A DNA stretch of 64,000 nt from Nymphaea colorata (taxonomy: Eukaryota > Streptophyta > Magnoliopsida > Nymphaeales > Nymphaeaceae): contig NC_045139.1 in the NCBI RefSeq assembly GCF_008831285.2, positions 29,615,206 through 29,679,205 on the forward strand, in the 5' to 3' direction. A program made the translations under genes and the position numbers. Under the pieces are notes generated by a model. It was given only the letters and a program-made list of their open reading frames with translations. It ran no database searches and was not told the DNA's origin. Numbering within the stretch: position 1 is the stretch's first letter; the number at the start of each line of letters is the position of its first letter. This document shows, one piece after another, positions 25,604 to 38,454 of the stretch.

Positions 25604-28600
25604 TTAGAGGGTAAGCTCTTTGGGATCCTCAATGATCTTTGCCAAAGTTTGCAGGAATGCAGCCAAATCAGCACCATATATTACCCGATGGTCAGCAGTA
25701 ACATTCACCTGAAAGAAAAACCAGAAATAATCGTCATTATGGAGCGATCAGTAAAGTTTTCTTCTATCTTGTCCAGCTGCTAAGCCAAGCAAATTCCCCA
25801 CTTTGAACTAGAAGCTAGAACGGGACTTTAGTGCAGCATGGAAGTGATCTATCGACTACGACATGCTACAAGCTAGAGCAGGTAACAGACTTGATGAGAA
25901 AGGACACGCCGTTGGACACTTGTCAGCATTCAGTAATTGGAATTCAAAAAGTATTGTGGACATGTTCTAGCGAAGAAGCTAGACCATGCAATGGGATCGC
26001 ACCTGCATCTGGATTTTAACACCAATGTGGCCATCCTTAGTTGCAACCATGGTAGGCTCAGATGCTCCAACTGCCATGATTGCTCCCTGAAATCAATCAA
26101 ATTCCAGTGAGCTGTCTAAAATTCTTGATCTCAAAAATTGATCATATAAATGGCTTAGTTGAAGTGCAGATAAAGTGTCCAGGGTTATGAGCTTCTTACA
26201 GTTCCAGGAGGTAGAATAGCATCAAATCGATCAACACCAAACATACCAAGGTTTGACAGAGTGAATGTCCCTACATGAGGAGCATAACATGGTCATCAGC
26301 CTGGCGTGAAGACAGGTAATCAAAACTATTTGAAGAAGCAACAACTATACTAACAGTAGTAATAATAATAATGATGAACAGTAAACTAACAGTGATAGAA
26401 CAAATTCACGGGCTCTGCAGATCATCAAGGTTCTTCATGTTGCCCATTGTCCAAGCTACCCTAAAGAACTCAACATCAGAATTCAGGATTTTCTTCTTTT
26501 GCTTGAATTACTATGATTCCATATGGCAAATAAGTTCAAATATAGACGTTTAGGCTTTAGCCAATAACATCTCATGTTAGCTCTGTCCCACAAGAACTTC
26601 ATCATCACAACTACAGAGCTTCATTAATTGATTCCTTTATTTATTTAAAAGCATAGAGATAATGAAGTACTTTTCTTCATAACTCATCTACATTCACTAC
26701 AAGGAAATGAACATACTGAAATGCAAGCATAGGAAGAAGAAAAGTTAATCCAATCCACAATCAGCATACTACAGATTTTACAGCATTAGTATACACATCC
26801 AAGAAACCCCAGTACTTCAGTTCCCCAAAAGATCCCTAATCTGGAAAAGAATCTTCACCAACAAAAGGCAAAAAATAAAGCCAACTGAATCAGAGTAATT
26901 GCAGAACAAGTTTGCATGCAAGTCTGAGCCTTCAAGTAGCATATCAAGAAAACAAGGAATGCGACATAGAACTTTTTTAATTAGTTTAGTTATTGGTACG
27001 TATTGGTAATTTTATCAGAAACAAACATGCTACCTTGGAGCAACACAAGATTTAGGTTTTGATTCATATCCTCGATGGACATCATCACCAACGGGTGAAA
27101 CTCACTAAAGAAACTACATTTGACCAAAAAGTCAAAACACAATTATCAACAACAGTTGAAAATTGAAACTAAACCACATATTCACGCAACCAGATCAGGT
27201 TCATGTTTGGCAAAGTTGTTTTTGTTTCCCACTTAATATCAGGAAACTTTTCAGTGTTATTCCTCTTGAGATAACTAGATCAGCCTCCATCAAATTGCTT
27301 AGCAATGTTACGGTTGAAATGTCTTACATTCTATTTCATGTAGATCCTTCGTAACTTTTTTACAATCCTAGTTGGCAGTATAGCAACTATGTTGGATATT
27401 TTTAGGTTCTTTTTTTTAACAGTTATTTTTAGGTTTTTTCTTCCAATGGTTCACAAGCATTACCTGTTGCCTGCATATTTCTCCCAACTTTGTGAAGTAT
27501 CTAGTTCTGGATATTGCACCTTCCATGCATATCCCGTAACCTAAGAATGTCTCCCCAAATCTTATGTATATATTAGACAACCAGGGGTGATCCTTCTGAA
27601 AATTCAAATTAGTGTTCTGCAAATTTCGAAGCAGTCATGTAAGTATCAGTTCAGCAAGCAGCAGTCAGTAAAAGCTTGTCCAACCAGGTGCGCAACGTCT
27701 ATATCTATAACATGCAAACATCAGCTAAATAAGAAAAAAACGTGTGTATATACGTATTCACAAAAAAGGGCACCCTCAAACAACATAAACTATCTAACTC
27801 TCTTCTGAACGTAGGAACTAGAGCGCCTCATAGGATCAACTTTGGATGTATCGATCCAATAGATAGCTTCTGCAGCTAAACGTTTCTCCTACGAGTGACT
27901 TCACTCATAGAATCAGGTAGTCTCCATGTCTCAAAAAACAGGAAGTTAATATGCAAAGAATCTGGTCACGGATCATCGATATTTTCAACCAGGTCTCAGA
28001 AAGACTGCTACGGCTTAATTAACCAAAGACATCTAAACAAGACCAACAGGCTTGGGCAAGAAAATTGGGACAGAACATTAGCTAAAGGCATACCTGTGTT
28101 GTATTCGTGTGGTTGCAGCTGCTTCGCGCGAGCCTTATCCACCAACTCTTTCCATTTCCTTGACAATGTGTAGATATCAACCTAGCATCGAAGAAATATG
28201 CAAGTAACCGACATGCATTAGCGACAGGAGATCATAATACTCTTCCAACACAGAAAGGTTCACTCTTTAAGATGACATCTGTGGCAGGAGAGCCATTTAG
28301 CAACGCAATAGATTCATTTCCTATGTGAATGGATTCTGTTACCCCGCCTATATAATTTTTTTTAAAAAAAAAGTAAAACCTTGTCAGCGTCCTGAAGAAC
28401 TGGTGTAATCAAGCCTCCATCTATAGCAACGGCCACGGCGATGTTGATGCAACTATTATACGTGAAGCTCTTCCCGTCCCTGCAGCAAGAATTGACGACA
28501 GGGTGCTTAACCAGTGCAAGCGCAGTGGCCTTCGCAAGCATTGCTGTCATCGTCACGCCTTTCGACTTGATCTGTTCAAAAAGTACACTTCCGTCACCAA

Positions 28601-29770
28601 TTAAACAGTACCAGCATCCTCGGTTCTCCACAAATCTACCTCTACCAATTCCAGGATTACGAACTTCACTCACCCAGCCAAAGACCAACTAAAATTTAAC
28701 TATGACTGTGTGCAATTAGGACTACACCAAGTTACCAACAACAATTAGACAATCACAGACCACAACGAGGAAACAAGTCGACGTCTCCTTGCGGTTGATA
28801 CGAAGATGAAGAGAAAGGAAAACTAGACCTTTTTATACAGGCTATCCAGCGCATCCGTGGTGATGGTGTACCCGACTCTAAAGGTCGGCACGGCGAGACT
28901 ATCCACCATATTGCGGCTCACCGCGCCTTGCATTGTCGTAAACGGGACCGTCGTCCCCAATTGAACATTACCGGCAGGGGCAGCAGCCGGAACAGGGGAG
29001 GAAGCAGCAGTAACTGCAGAAGCATTCACTTGAGGCGCAGCTGAAGCGGCACTCTCCACATCCTTCGCCACAATCCGTCCCATCGGGCCGCTGCCAACGA
29101 GCCTGCCCAAATCAACCTTCAATTCCTTCGCGAGCTTCTTTGCGTAAGGCGTCGCCACGATCCTCTTTCCCCCTTCCGACGCCGGATGGAGCGAGGCGGC
29201 GGGGCCGCCAGTGAGGGGAGCCGAGAGGCCGGCGCTCCGATCCGAGCTCGTAATGGCCGAAGACGGAGGAGGCGACGCCGGAACGTTCTCCGTTGAAGCA
29301 GGGGGCGGAGATGCCGATGACGAAGCTGAGGACTTCGCAGCCCTCGACCTGGCCTCGTCAATCTCGTCCTCCGTCTCGGCCAGAAGAGCAATCGCGGAAC
29401 CGACGGCAGCGACGCCCCCTTCTTCCACCATGATTGCGGCAAGGTACCCGTCGTAAAAAGTCTCGACGTCCATGTCGGCCTTGTCGGACTCGACGACGAC
29501 GACGCTCTCGCCCTTGCTCAGCTTGTCGCCTTCAGCCTTCACCCAGGAGACTATTTTTCCCTCCGTCATGGTGGAGCTCAGCGCCGGCATGAAGATCTCG
29601 CGGACCTTCGCCACCACGACGCACCTGTGATGTGGGGTTCGGTTGGGAAGACGCAGGGAGTGGCTTCTCCTGCAGAGGGAAGAGCATGGCGTTTGGTTTC
29701 CTAGGAATGTGGACGGCGAGAGCGCGTTCGGATTCCTTGCGCTGATGATTATGCTGCCGCTGCCAGCCAT
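25604..29770 (-). CDS. Plastid dihydrolipoyllysine-residue acetyltransferase, E2 of pyruvate dehydrogenase
   Basis: Exons in coding order are 28829-29770, 28380-28571, 28094-28181, 26200-26270, 26003-26086 and 25604-25708, giving 493 aa. Residues 1-53 look like a Ser/Arg-rich chloroplast transit peptide. A single lipoyl domain spans about 56-132, with the lipoyl lysine in ESDKADM (Lys97). An Ala/Pro/Ser hinge follows, then an E1/E3-binding domain near 203-239 (IVATPYAKKLAKEL to GRIVAKDVE), another hinge, and the catalytic domain from about 275. The sequence matches the plastid type (Arabidopsis LTA2 and EMB3003), not the mitochondrial type. The enzyme transfers acetyl from E1 to CoA, supplying plastid acetyl-CoA for fatty-acid synthesis. 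The catalytic site reads DHRVIYG (His466), with Tyr where most E2s have Asp, as in plastid homologues. The frame is open upstream to 30019, but MAGSGS is the natural start. Confidence 0.95.
26271..28093 (-). other. Large intron 3 of the plastid E2 gene
   Basis: This 1.8-kb intron lies between the exon ending HEYNT and the exon starting GTFTLSNLGMF. Its open frames are unrelated to known proteins, and I see no clear mobile element or small RNA gene in it. Confidence 0.6.
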
Positions 29771-32732
29771 TGGGAAAGAATTTCCAGTAAGAGGAATGGA
29801 GAGTCCCTCTCCCTCAAGTCTCTCTGCGTTTCCTCTCTGACGACGAATGCGAGAAATAGGAAGGAGGAGATCCAGTCTCCAACAAGGGGAGCTCACAGAT
29901 GGAGTGAAGCTACGTTGGTTTCCCCGTATTGTCGTTTCTGTCCCTGCCTTTGCTTCATATGACTTGGATATCACTTGGTAAGTACATAAAATATTTTTCA
30001 TATAGGAATTATCGAACATGGTTCGTAATATGATTTTCTATGTCTCCATGTACTTTTGTGTTTTTCTAATATGTTCAATTTTGGTCTTCCTCTTGATTGT
30101 CATTTATGTCAAGACATTTTTTTAAAAAAAAATCCATGTTATTTTAAATGGCTTTAATATGAGTTTTGTATTCTTATGAATTCACACGTTCTCTATGATT
30201 AATATTGTTTATAATATTGTAAACAGTTGGTATAATCAATTTAGTTCTCGTAGTTGTTATACTTTAGAGTTATAGAGTTATATGGCGAAGCATGGTGTCA
30301 GTGAAATAAATGAAAAATAAAAAATCAACATAAAGCATGTTAAAATTATTCTCTTATATATATATAAGATAATATAAAAAAGCTAGTTATTTCCAACAAC
30401 AAAAAAATGTTTTTCAGTGCAGATCAACAAAATTGATTGGGCCATCCTAAGTAATAGGACACGATGGTCAATTGAAGGCATTAAAAGTAGAGAAATGGAA
30501 TTAATCCTACTGCTGGGAAGACTCGTTTGTAAATACCCAAACTATCGTGCCTCGTGTTCATCGAATAAGTAGGTGGGACATTTTAACGACTCCAGGGCCA
30601 CGATGGGGATGGCTAAAGCCTCGGGAGGAGGACGCAATATATAAATGGACATTGGATCTTACGACTCGATCCGAACCCGTTGAACAAAGTTGCAATCGCG
30701 TTATCTCCCTTTCTATTCGCAACGAAAACTTTGTTCTTTGTTAGCATGAACAGAATGATGCGCAGGCAAGAACTAAAAAAATATATATTCAAGTTTAATG
30801 AATCTGAATTCAGATTTTTAACCGTAATGAAAGGGGTTTGATCGAGTGGATCCCCTGATCCATTTACATGTTGAATATCGAGAGAAGAGAAAACCAAACT
30901 TTGAAATTATGTTTGCCCCGTCTACTGCAATTAGGAGGTATCTGACACAACGACATTGTACGTTTCAACAAATGTTCATAAAATACATGGTCCATGTTCT
31001 CATTGTAATAAACACAAGGTAGCTATGAATGTTAATTATACATTTAATAGTTAAAGACTGGACATAATCACGTTATGTGCACTAAACAACGCGACAGTAT
31101 TAAAACATGCACATTTGGATAAGCATAAATCTATAGGACTTGCATGTTATATGTAGTTTGGTAGCAGGAGCATCATTTAAATGAATATAACCTAAATATT
31201 GAAATAGGTTCATGAAATAATATGGGATGAACTTGCTTCATATATATATGACATTAAAAAAGGTAACGTAAAAATCTTTCACAAGAAACTCGGCATGTGA
31301 AATGCAAAGAAATGAAGTCTAAAAGTCATAATGGAAAATATATAAGTTTTGAACTTTTTTAACACTAGATTCACAAAACACTTACAAACTACAAAGTGTC
31401 TTTGTTGCTAAATGACCTGTTAAAGTTTTTCTTTTTTTTTGATAAATTAGGTTTTGAAGGTAAAAAATATACTTGTCTTCAAAACTGCAACTTCAAATGC
31501 GACATCCAAACAGGATTTTGACAAAAATTTAACGTTAATAGAAGGGCCTAAAATTTTTGGAGGTCAAACTGATTTTCCCCCCTCTCTCAAGTTCTTGCCA
31601 TGTCGTTCGAACATCCAAATCAAATTTTAAAATTTGTTCTTTTACTAATTTTGACTTTAGAGAACCAATTTTTAAAATGTCATCCAAGTAAACAAATAAT
31701 ATTCCAATTTGCAACACGCTAGTCCCATAAATTTAAGGTGAACTTTAAAGTAAATGAAACTCTCACCATTGATCATGAACAGTGTCATAAACATACGAAG
31801 CCATAAACTTCAGAAATGGTTCTGTCAATTACAACAGACACGCATAGGTTTATCACGAGTCCCGAAAATATTCAATAACTATTTTGTAATGAAGGAAGAT
31901 ATGGGCACCACTTCCATAACTTTCTATGCACATCAAGCACCTGGAATGTGAATGAATAAACCAAATTTATTTTTCCTTTCTATTTGATAGCTTTAAAAAA
32001 TTATTTCAAAACTAAAAATAATGCGTTTATTAAAGAATTAAAATTCAAGGCTTCGTAGATAAGACCTCCATGACTCGTGCCATAAAAAAGACAAAAATAT
32101 TATAAAACTTTGAAATGATAAATTCATGATGGAATCAAATTTTGGCTCAAGAATGAACATATAAAACAAGAATTTAATTTTTTTGTTTAATAACTCAATT
32201 CTCATATTCTAAAATGTCCAATTACAGCCTCATCAAACACCTTCTAAAGAACGTTTTCATGACTATGAGGACCAGATAAAAATATCACAATTCAATAATG
32301 AACCGTTAAAAGCCCTTTGACAGAAAACTGCCCTAGTTCCTTTGCATTGAAAGCTTTTTAAAAATGGGCAAATATATTTTCCCATTTAATATATGTCTGA
32401 AAGCGAGTGAAATATCTGTAAAATGAAAAATATCTTTGTCAAATTTGCTTGAAGGTCCTCAGATTTTGAGTTTTTCTCCAAAGGGTCAATGTTTCATGAG
32501 AATTATCGAACGGGAGTCTAGCAAAACCAGAGTGGTTCTCTCTTTTGTAAACAATGACCGCGTTGAGAGATTTTCCCAATATATTTAACGGGCAAATGGA
32601 AATTCGTGAGTTTTGGAATCCGCTCGGTCCTCTCACGAGGGGAAATCCAGAGTCCTCTCCCGCTAAAACCAGTTGCCTCTCTCAGTTTCTCTACCTCGTC
32701 GGCATCTTTTTCCTGATGACCATTTGGAGCCC
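29771..32732. other. Divergent intergenic region between E2 and EMB2654-type genes
   Basis: The two genes read away from each other, so both promoters lie in this 3-kb AT-rich gap. A CT-rich leader at 32640-32730 precedes the PPR start. No gene, RNA gene or well-defined repeat is visible; 31430-31720 has AAAATTT-rich words only. Confidence 0.5.
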
Positions 32733-35700
32733 ATGGCGACCGCGCTAAGGATCGACGTCTCTCAAGACAAGAAAGTCAGTCTACACCTCAGCATCAGCCA
32801 CCATTTCCATCATTCTTCTCTCACACTCCTTCCACTGACCCAATTGCCATGGAAGCACACCACTGCAACTCCCAAGCCCTGCATACGGTGCAAGAAGAAC
32901 GCCAAAGAAGCCAGGGAGAGAGCTATGACGAGGGTGAAGACGGGGGTCGTCGACTACGACAGAGGCAAATACAGAGTTACTACCCAATTGAGCGGCTACG
33001 GCCGTCGGGACGTCCCCAAGCGATACAGGGAGCGGTACGATGGGGAGTACGACTGGAGCATCACGGAGGTGGTCAGCAAGGTTCTGAAGCGGAATCACTG
33101 GGAGGACATTGAAGGGATTCTGAACCATTGGATTGGGAGGTTCGCTCGCAAGAACTACCCACTTTTGATTCGGGTATGGTAATGTCCGTGAGTGTCCTTC
33201 TTCTGGACTTATTTCCTTGATAGTCGCTGGTCCTTGTCACATGGATAAGAGAAAACGATGGGTGATATTGATACTTACAGTTTTATTCCCAATTGCGTAT
33301 CTAGAATTATATGCGTTTGATGCGATTATCAAACTGCATCGTGGTGGGTGTTCCTTCTTCTTCTCATTCCCCTCATCCTCCTTTCTCTTTAATGGGTTTT
33401 GTTGGTAGTGCGTTACTTATACTATAGTCACGGTGGTTCTGCCGCCCCCATTATCGTCTTCCATTGTTCGATGATGTTTGTCGCGGTGACAAGAGCGAGG
33501 GATATCATTTACGGCTGCTGATAGTTCGTGTTATGGACTCAATTGGGTGCATGAAGTTCAAAGGTGCGGTGAAATTCGCACGTTGTGCCTTGGTGATTGT
33601 TTCTGTGTATGCAGGAATTGTCTGTGACCGGTTCACTTGAACACTGTGTTCATGTCTTCCGATGGATGAAGAACCAGAGGAACTATTGCGCCAGGAAGGA
33701 GATTTACAACACGATGATCAGGCTGCACGCTCGCCATAACCAAACCGATCAAGCCCGCGGACTCTTTTTCGAGATGCAAAAGTGGAGGCATGCTCTCTCT
33801 CTTTCTCCATGTTTACTTTTGTTTACGGTATATGGTGTTGCAACTGTGAGTCGAGACTTAGCTTGAACCCATTAAAGTTGCAAATACGTATTGCCCTGTA
33901 AACAAGAAGATAATCATTAATTAATTCAATGATGAATCCTTTTCTTGAACTGTCAGTTATTGTGCTTGGCATCAAGTAGCTAGAAATCTTGTTGCATATT
34001 CTCCAGACTCCAATTTAGACGATTGCGTCCTTTTTTTTTGAGGTCATACATAATACTATTTTAGTAAATAACTCATGATAGTTGGCACAATATTTCCTAG
34101 TATCGTTTAAGAGAATTGATATTTTATCTTTTTGCTATTTTTCAATCTCGAAGATTAGGTCCTTCTTTTCACGTGGTATGATTACTTTGTGGCGTTAAAA
34201 TAACATGCTTCCCGTTTGTCAGTTGCAAGCCAGATGCTGAATCATACAATGCTTTGATTAATGCCCATGGTAGAAAAGGTCAATGGCGTTGGGCTATGAA
34301 CATAATGGACGATATGTTTCGTGCGGCTGTATGTATCTTCATTCTTCATATTTTCTTTGATGTCAGTTGTTTTTCCCTCGATCCTTTAATATCTCTTATT
34401 TGTTCCTTCTGAGTAGTTTATTCCATTTTATAACTACTAAGGTTTATATATTGTATAATATGACAGTATCTATTATTTTTTTTAAATATAGGATTTGTGT
34501 CTATCTGTTAGGCTCTTGCATTGTAAACTTGAAGTGCTTCGGGAATATCACAGATAGCATGTTGCATATCATGTGAATTGCACCTGGCTGAGTCTTAAAA
34601 TCAGCTTCCTGTTATTTGATATCTGCTCATTATTAAAATTGTCCTTCTATGCGCTTCATTCTCACTCATAGAGCTGTCTCCTTAACTTTTTCATCGTCTG
34701 ATGTCGAACCTCTGTTTCTTGGTTAGCTACGTTCTTAAGTTGCATGGTTTTGAAAATCCATAAAAATTTACTAAGATTTTAGAACCATGACAGATGCATG
34801 TTGCATTCTATTCTATCTCTTTATTGATTCTATTTTATCTATTATTTTATCGCTTGTTCAATTGAGGATGTAGGGAAAATATTAGATGGCTCCGGCCTCC
34901 ATGACATATCCCATAGGATAGCTTATTTCCATGATCAAGTATTGTTTTTGGATAGTTACTATCCAGTGGTCCCTTCTTCTGCAGTTAAGATCAACATCAC
35001 TGTTTGTGACGGCTTTTAATGTTGCATGCTATTTCTTTGTTTGTGCACTATGCTTGTGCTAATGCTCTTGCATCACTTGTTGACACAGATACCTCCTAGT
35101 CGATCTACTTACAATAATCTAATCAATGCCTGTGGATCCTCTGGGAACTGGCAAGAAGCTTTCAAGGTTTGCAAAAGAATGACAGATAACGGGGTTGGGC
35201 CTGATTTAGTTACTCACAACATCATCTTAACTGCTCTGAAAAATGGTGGCCAGTATTCCAAAGCACTTTCATATTTTGCATTAATGAAGGGCACAAACAT
35301 AAGGCCAGATACAGTCACCTATAATATAATCATCCATTGCCTCATCAAACTGGGGCAGAATGCAGAAGCAATTGATGTATTCAATTCAATGAGGCTGAGA
35401 AAAGAAGATTGTAGTCCTGATATTGTGACATTTACCAGTATAATTCATGCATATGCTTCTTGTGGTCAAATTGAAAGCTGTAAGCAAACTTTTGATATGA
35501 TGATTGCTGAAGGTATGGAACCTAACACTGTTTCATTTAATACACTTATTGGTGCATATGCTTCACTTGGGATGGCTCATGAAGCACAAAGATATTTCAA
35601 CTTTCTTGAAAACAATAGCAGTCAGAGGCCGGATGTTGTTTCATATACTTCTTTGCTTAATGCATACGGAAAGTCTGGACAACCTGAGAAAGCTAGAGAA

Positions 35701-38454
35701 GTTTTTGATATCATAAAGAAGAACTCTTTGAAACCAAACACAGTAAGTTACAATGCACTAGTTGATGCATATGGATCTGCAGGTTTGATAGATGAGGCTC
35801 TCGAGGTGATGAATGAAATGGTGAGAGATGGCGTGGAACCAAACGTTGTTACAATATGTACACTTTTGGCTGCATGTGGAAGGTCTGGTCAAATGTTTCA
35901 AATTGATACTGTTCTCTTGGCTGCAAGTTCTAGAGGCATTGCATTGAACACCGCTGCTTATAACTCAGCCATTGGAAGCTTTATGAATTTGGGGGAATAT
36001 GATAGGGCTTTAAGGTTATATAGATCCATGGAGGAAAAGAAGGCTAAGCCCAATTCTATCACTTTCAATATATTAATTAGTGGATGTTGCAGGATGGGAA
36101 AGTATTTGAAAGCTCTCAAATTTTTTGCCCAGATGAGAGATTTGGAAATTCTACCGTCTAAAGAAGTCTATTCTTCAATTATACATGTTTACTGCAAACA
36201 AGTGAGTTACCGGTGTTTGTTTCTGCAATGCAACCTGGGATGCTGTTAATTTCTTACCTATTCTTCTGCTTTCATATGCTTCCAGGATCAACTCACTGAG
36301 GCTGAGTCCATATTTGCCACAATGAAAGCGTCTGATTGTTTTCCAGATGTAGTCACATACACCACCCTTATTCATGCATATAGTGCTGCAGGTATGGCTA
36401 AAAATAGGCTAAAAATTAGAGATGCATAATGTTTTAATTTTGTTTTGTATATATTCATGTTCTTGATATTAAATCAGGAAACTGGGAGAAAGTATGCAGT
36501 CTATATGAAGAGATGGAAATGAATTCTATCTTGCCAGATTCTGTAGTCTGCTGCACCCTTATGTCAGCTTTTAACAAGGAAGGACATCCAGAGAAGGTTT
36601 TCCAAATAGCAGAAGTGATGATGGAGAAAAATTTGCCTCTCACCGAATCCGCTTTTTATGAAATTGCATCAGCCTGTAGCATGTAAGTGTTCATGCATAT
36701 ACTGTATTATTCTTAACTTTAAAGGGCCTTTTACCATGACTTGGAGGGAGGTTGATACCCTGTGAAATTGATGCTCAACCACTTGGCGATATCTTAGCAT
36801 TGTTGAAATTTACAATCTGGAGGGTTGAATGTCATGCAGCTATCTTATGCTTTGACAATATAGCTTTTTTCACAAATGTAGTTTCTTCTTCTGCTGTTTC
36901 TATGCAAGAACAATGTAACAAAAGCCACTTCTTCTCGTTGTTTTTTTCACTGATATCTTTGTTCTTTATTTTGAAAGATTGAGGGACTGGAAAGCAGTTT
37001 TGGACTTGATGAAAATGATGGAATCTTCAATTCCAAGCTTTTCGCAGGGGTTTCTGAACCACCTATTGCTCTTCTTGGGAAGGAGCGGGAGGATAGATGC
37101 AATGATGAAGGTGTTAAGTTCCACTCATAAAGCTATTGTTACACTTCTCGAATTTTGTGTTTATTACTCAATGCTCCAGTGCTTGAAATTGTGCTTGAGT
37201 ATGGGAGGTGATTGACTAAGAAAGTATTGACATATATGATTTGTTTAATCACGTTTTTTATTGGAATATGTGTGAGAAGTGTACCTTGCATTTGTGCTTA
37301 GTGAAAACTTTTCCTTGTTGAAATTTGTTGAAAATCATTCTGGCCTTTAGCCCTTTACTTTGTTGGTGTCATGCTGTGCCAAGCTGTGCTCTTATATACT
37401 GATTGAACATAGATGGAAATTAAATGAAGCATGCATATCTTATGATCATGATATAACATGTTGGTGAAAAAAAATTATTATGGTTGGCAGTGGATCAAGG
37501 TATCCTCTCTATCAGGTACATTATCTTAGACCATGTCATATACCCATAGAGCCAAAGTACACATAGAACTGTTGAGTTAATTATGTGCTAATGGTACTTA
37601 AAATCTGAAGCGTTTTTTGATAACACGAGTAATACAACTTTGTATACATTCTTTAGCATTTGTTCTATGCCTTTGGGACTGTGAAATATTTCTTATAGGC
37701 TATTGCTTCTCTTTTGCAGTTACTCTACAAGGTAATGGAATCAAATGTGGAGGTCTCATTTCAGACTTATTCCATGGTACTAAAAGGTCTTCTAGGTGTT
37801 GGTAAATGGAAGAAGTATATTGAGGTACATGGTTTGGTGCTTTTTTTCTTATATTAGCTATTCTTTTGTGTCGTAAAGTCAAGAAGTCATCGTTTTCTAC
37901 AGATAGCTATTAGAATACATGCAAGCAGCACCAAATCGGTAGTTTGGCTGGTTATTGGAAAGTACAATAAGGTCACTGTTGAAACACTTGGGTGGTTTGC
38001 TTCCTAGATAATATATAGGAATTACCAAGTTAGGATAATATATAAGAAGAACCAAATAGTACATAATGTCATTGCACATGTGATGGTCAATTGACTCTAG
38101 GAAGTCAGAAGTTTTGAGCTACATCTTTTAGATGCTTGTCTATTGCTAATGAATCTTAGCATACTTCTGTAACAGGTTCTGCATTGGATGGAAGATGCCA
38201 AATTAAATCCATCACTTGAGATGTATCAAGCAGTTCTTCCTTATGCTTATAAAAATGAAAGCATGGAATGTGATATGCTCCAGCAGAGGATTGGTATTCT
38301 TATTAGCTTTTAGGCTTATTAGTGGCACTAAATGATTGGCAATTCGAGACTCATATTAATTGGTTGCAGTAGCTTGCTTTGGAGGAATGGTTCATAACTG
38401 TTCTCGTTTCTTGCAGAAAATATGAAAACAAAAAAAGCTGAGAAAATTAGATGA
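32733..38454 (+). CDS. EMB2654: P-class pentatricopeptide repeat protein, EMB2654 type (At2g41720 homologue)
   Basis: Ten exons join in frame: 32733-33173, 33615-33787, 34223-34328, 35089-36201, 36286-36391, 36478-36682, 36978-37110, 37720-37824, 38176-38293 and 38417-38454. The product is 845 aa (about 822 in Arabidopsis). The N-terminus is Ser/His/Leu-rich, consistent with a plastid transit peptide. An RFARKNYPLLIR segment precedes the repeats. About 15 35-residue PPR units follow, with clear family signatures such as SRSTYNNLINACGSSGNW, GVGPDLVTHNI, NTAAYNSAIGS and ISGCCRMGKY. It lacks E/DYW domains, so it is P class. In Arabidopsis this protein is needed for plastid rps12 trans-splicing and embryo development; the same role here is inference. 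Intron 2 uses a GC donor (GTGGAG|GCATGC), needed to keep the 35-residue spacing (KWSCKPD). The C-terminus after the last repeat is short and basic. Confidence 0.95.

Noticed and set aside
29119-29456. Long open frames on both strands within E2 exon 1
   Set aside because: They are shadows caused by the GC-rich Ala/Pro/Ser hinge; the E2 frame explains the region.
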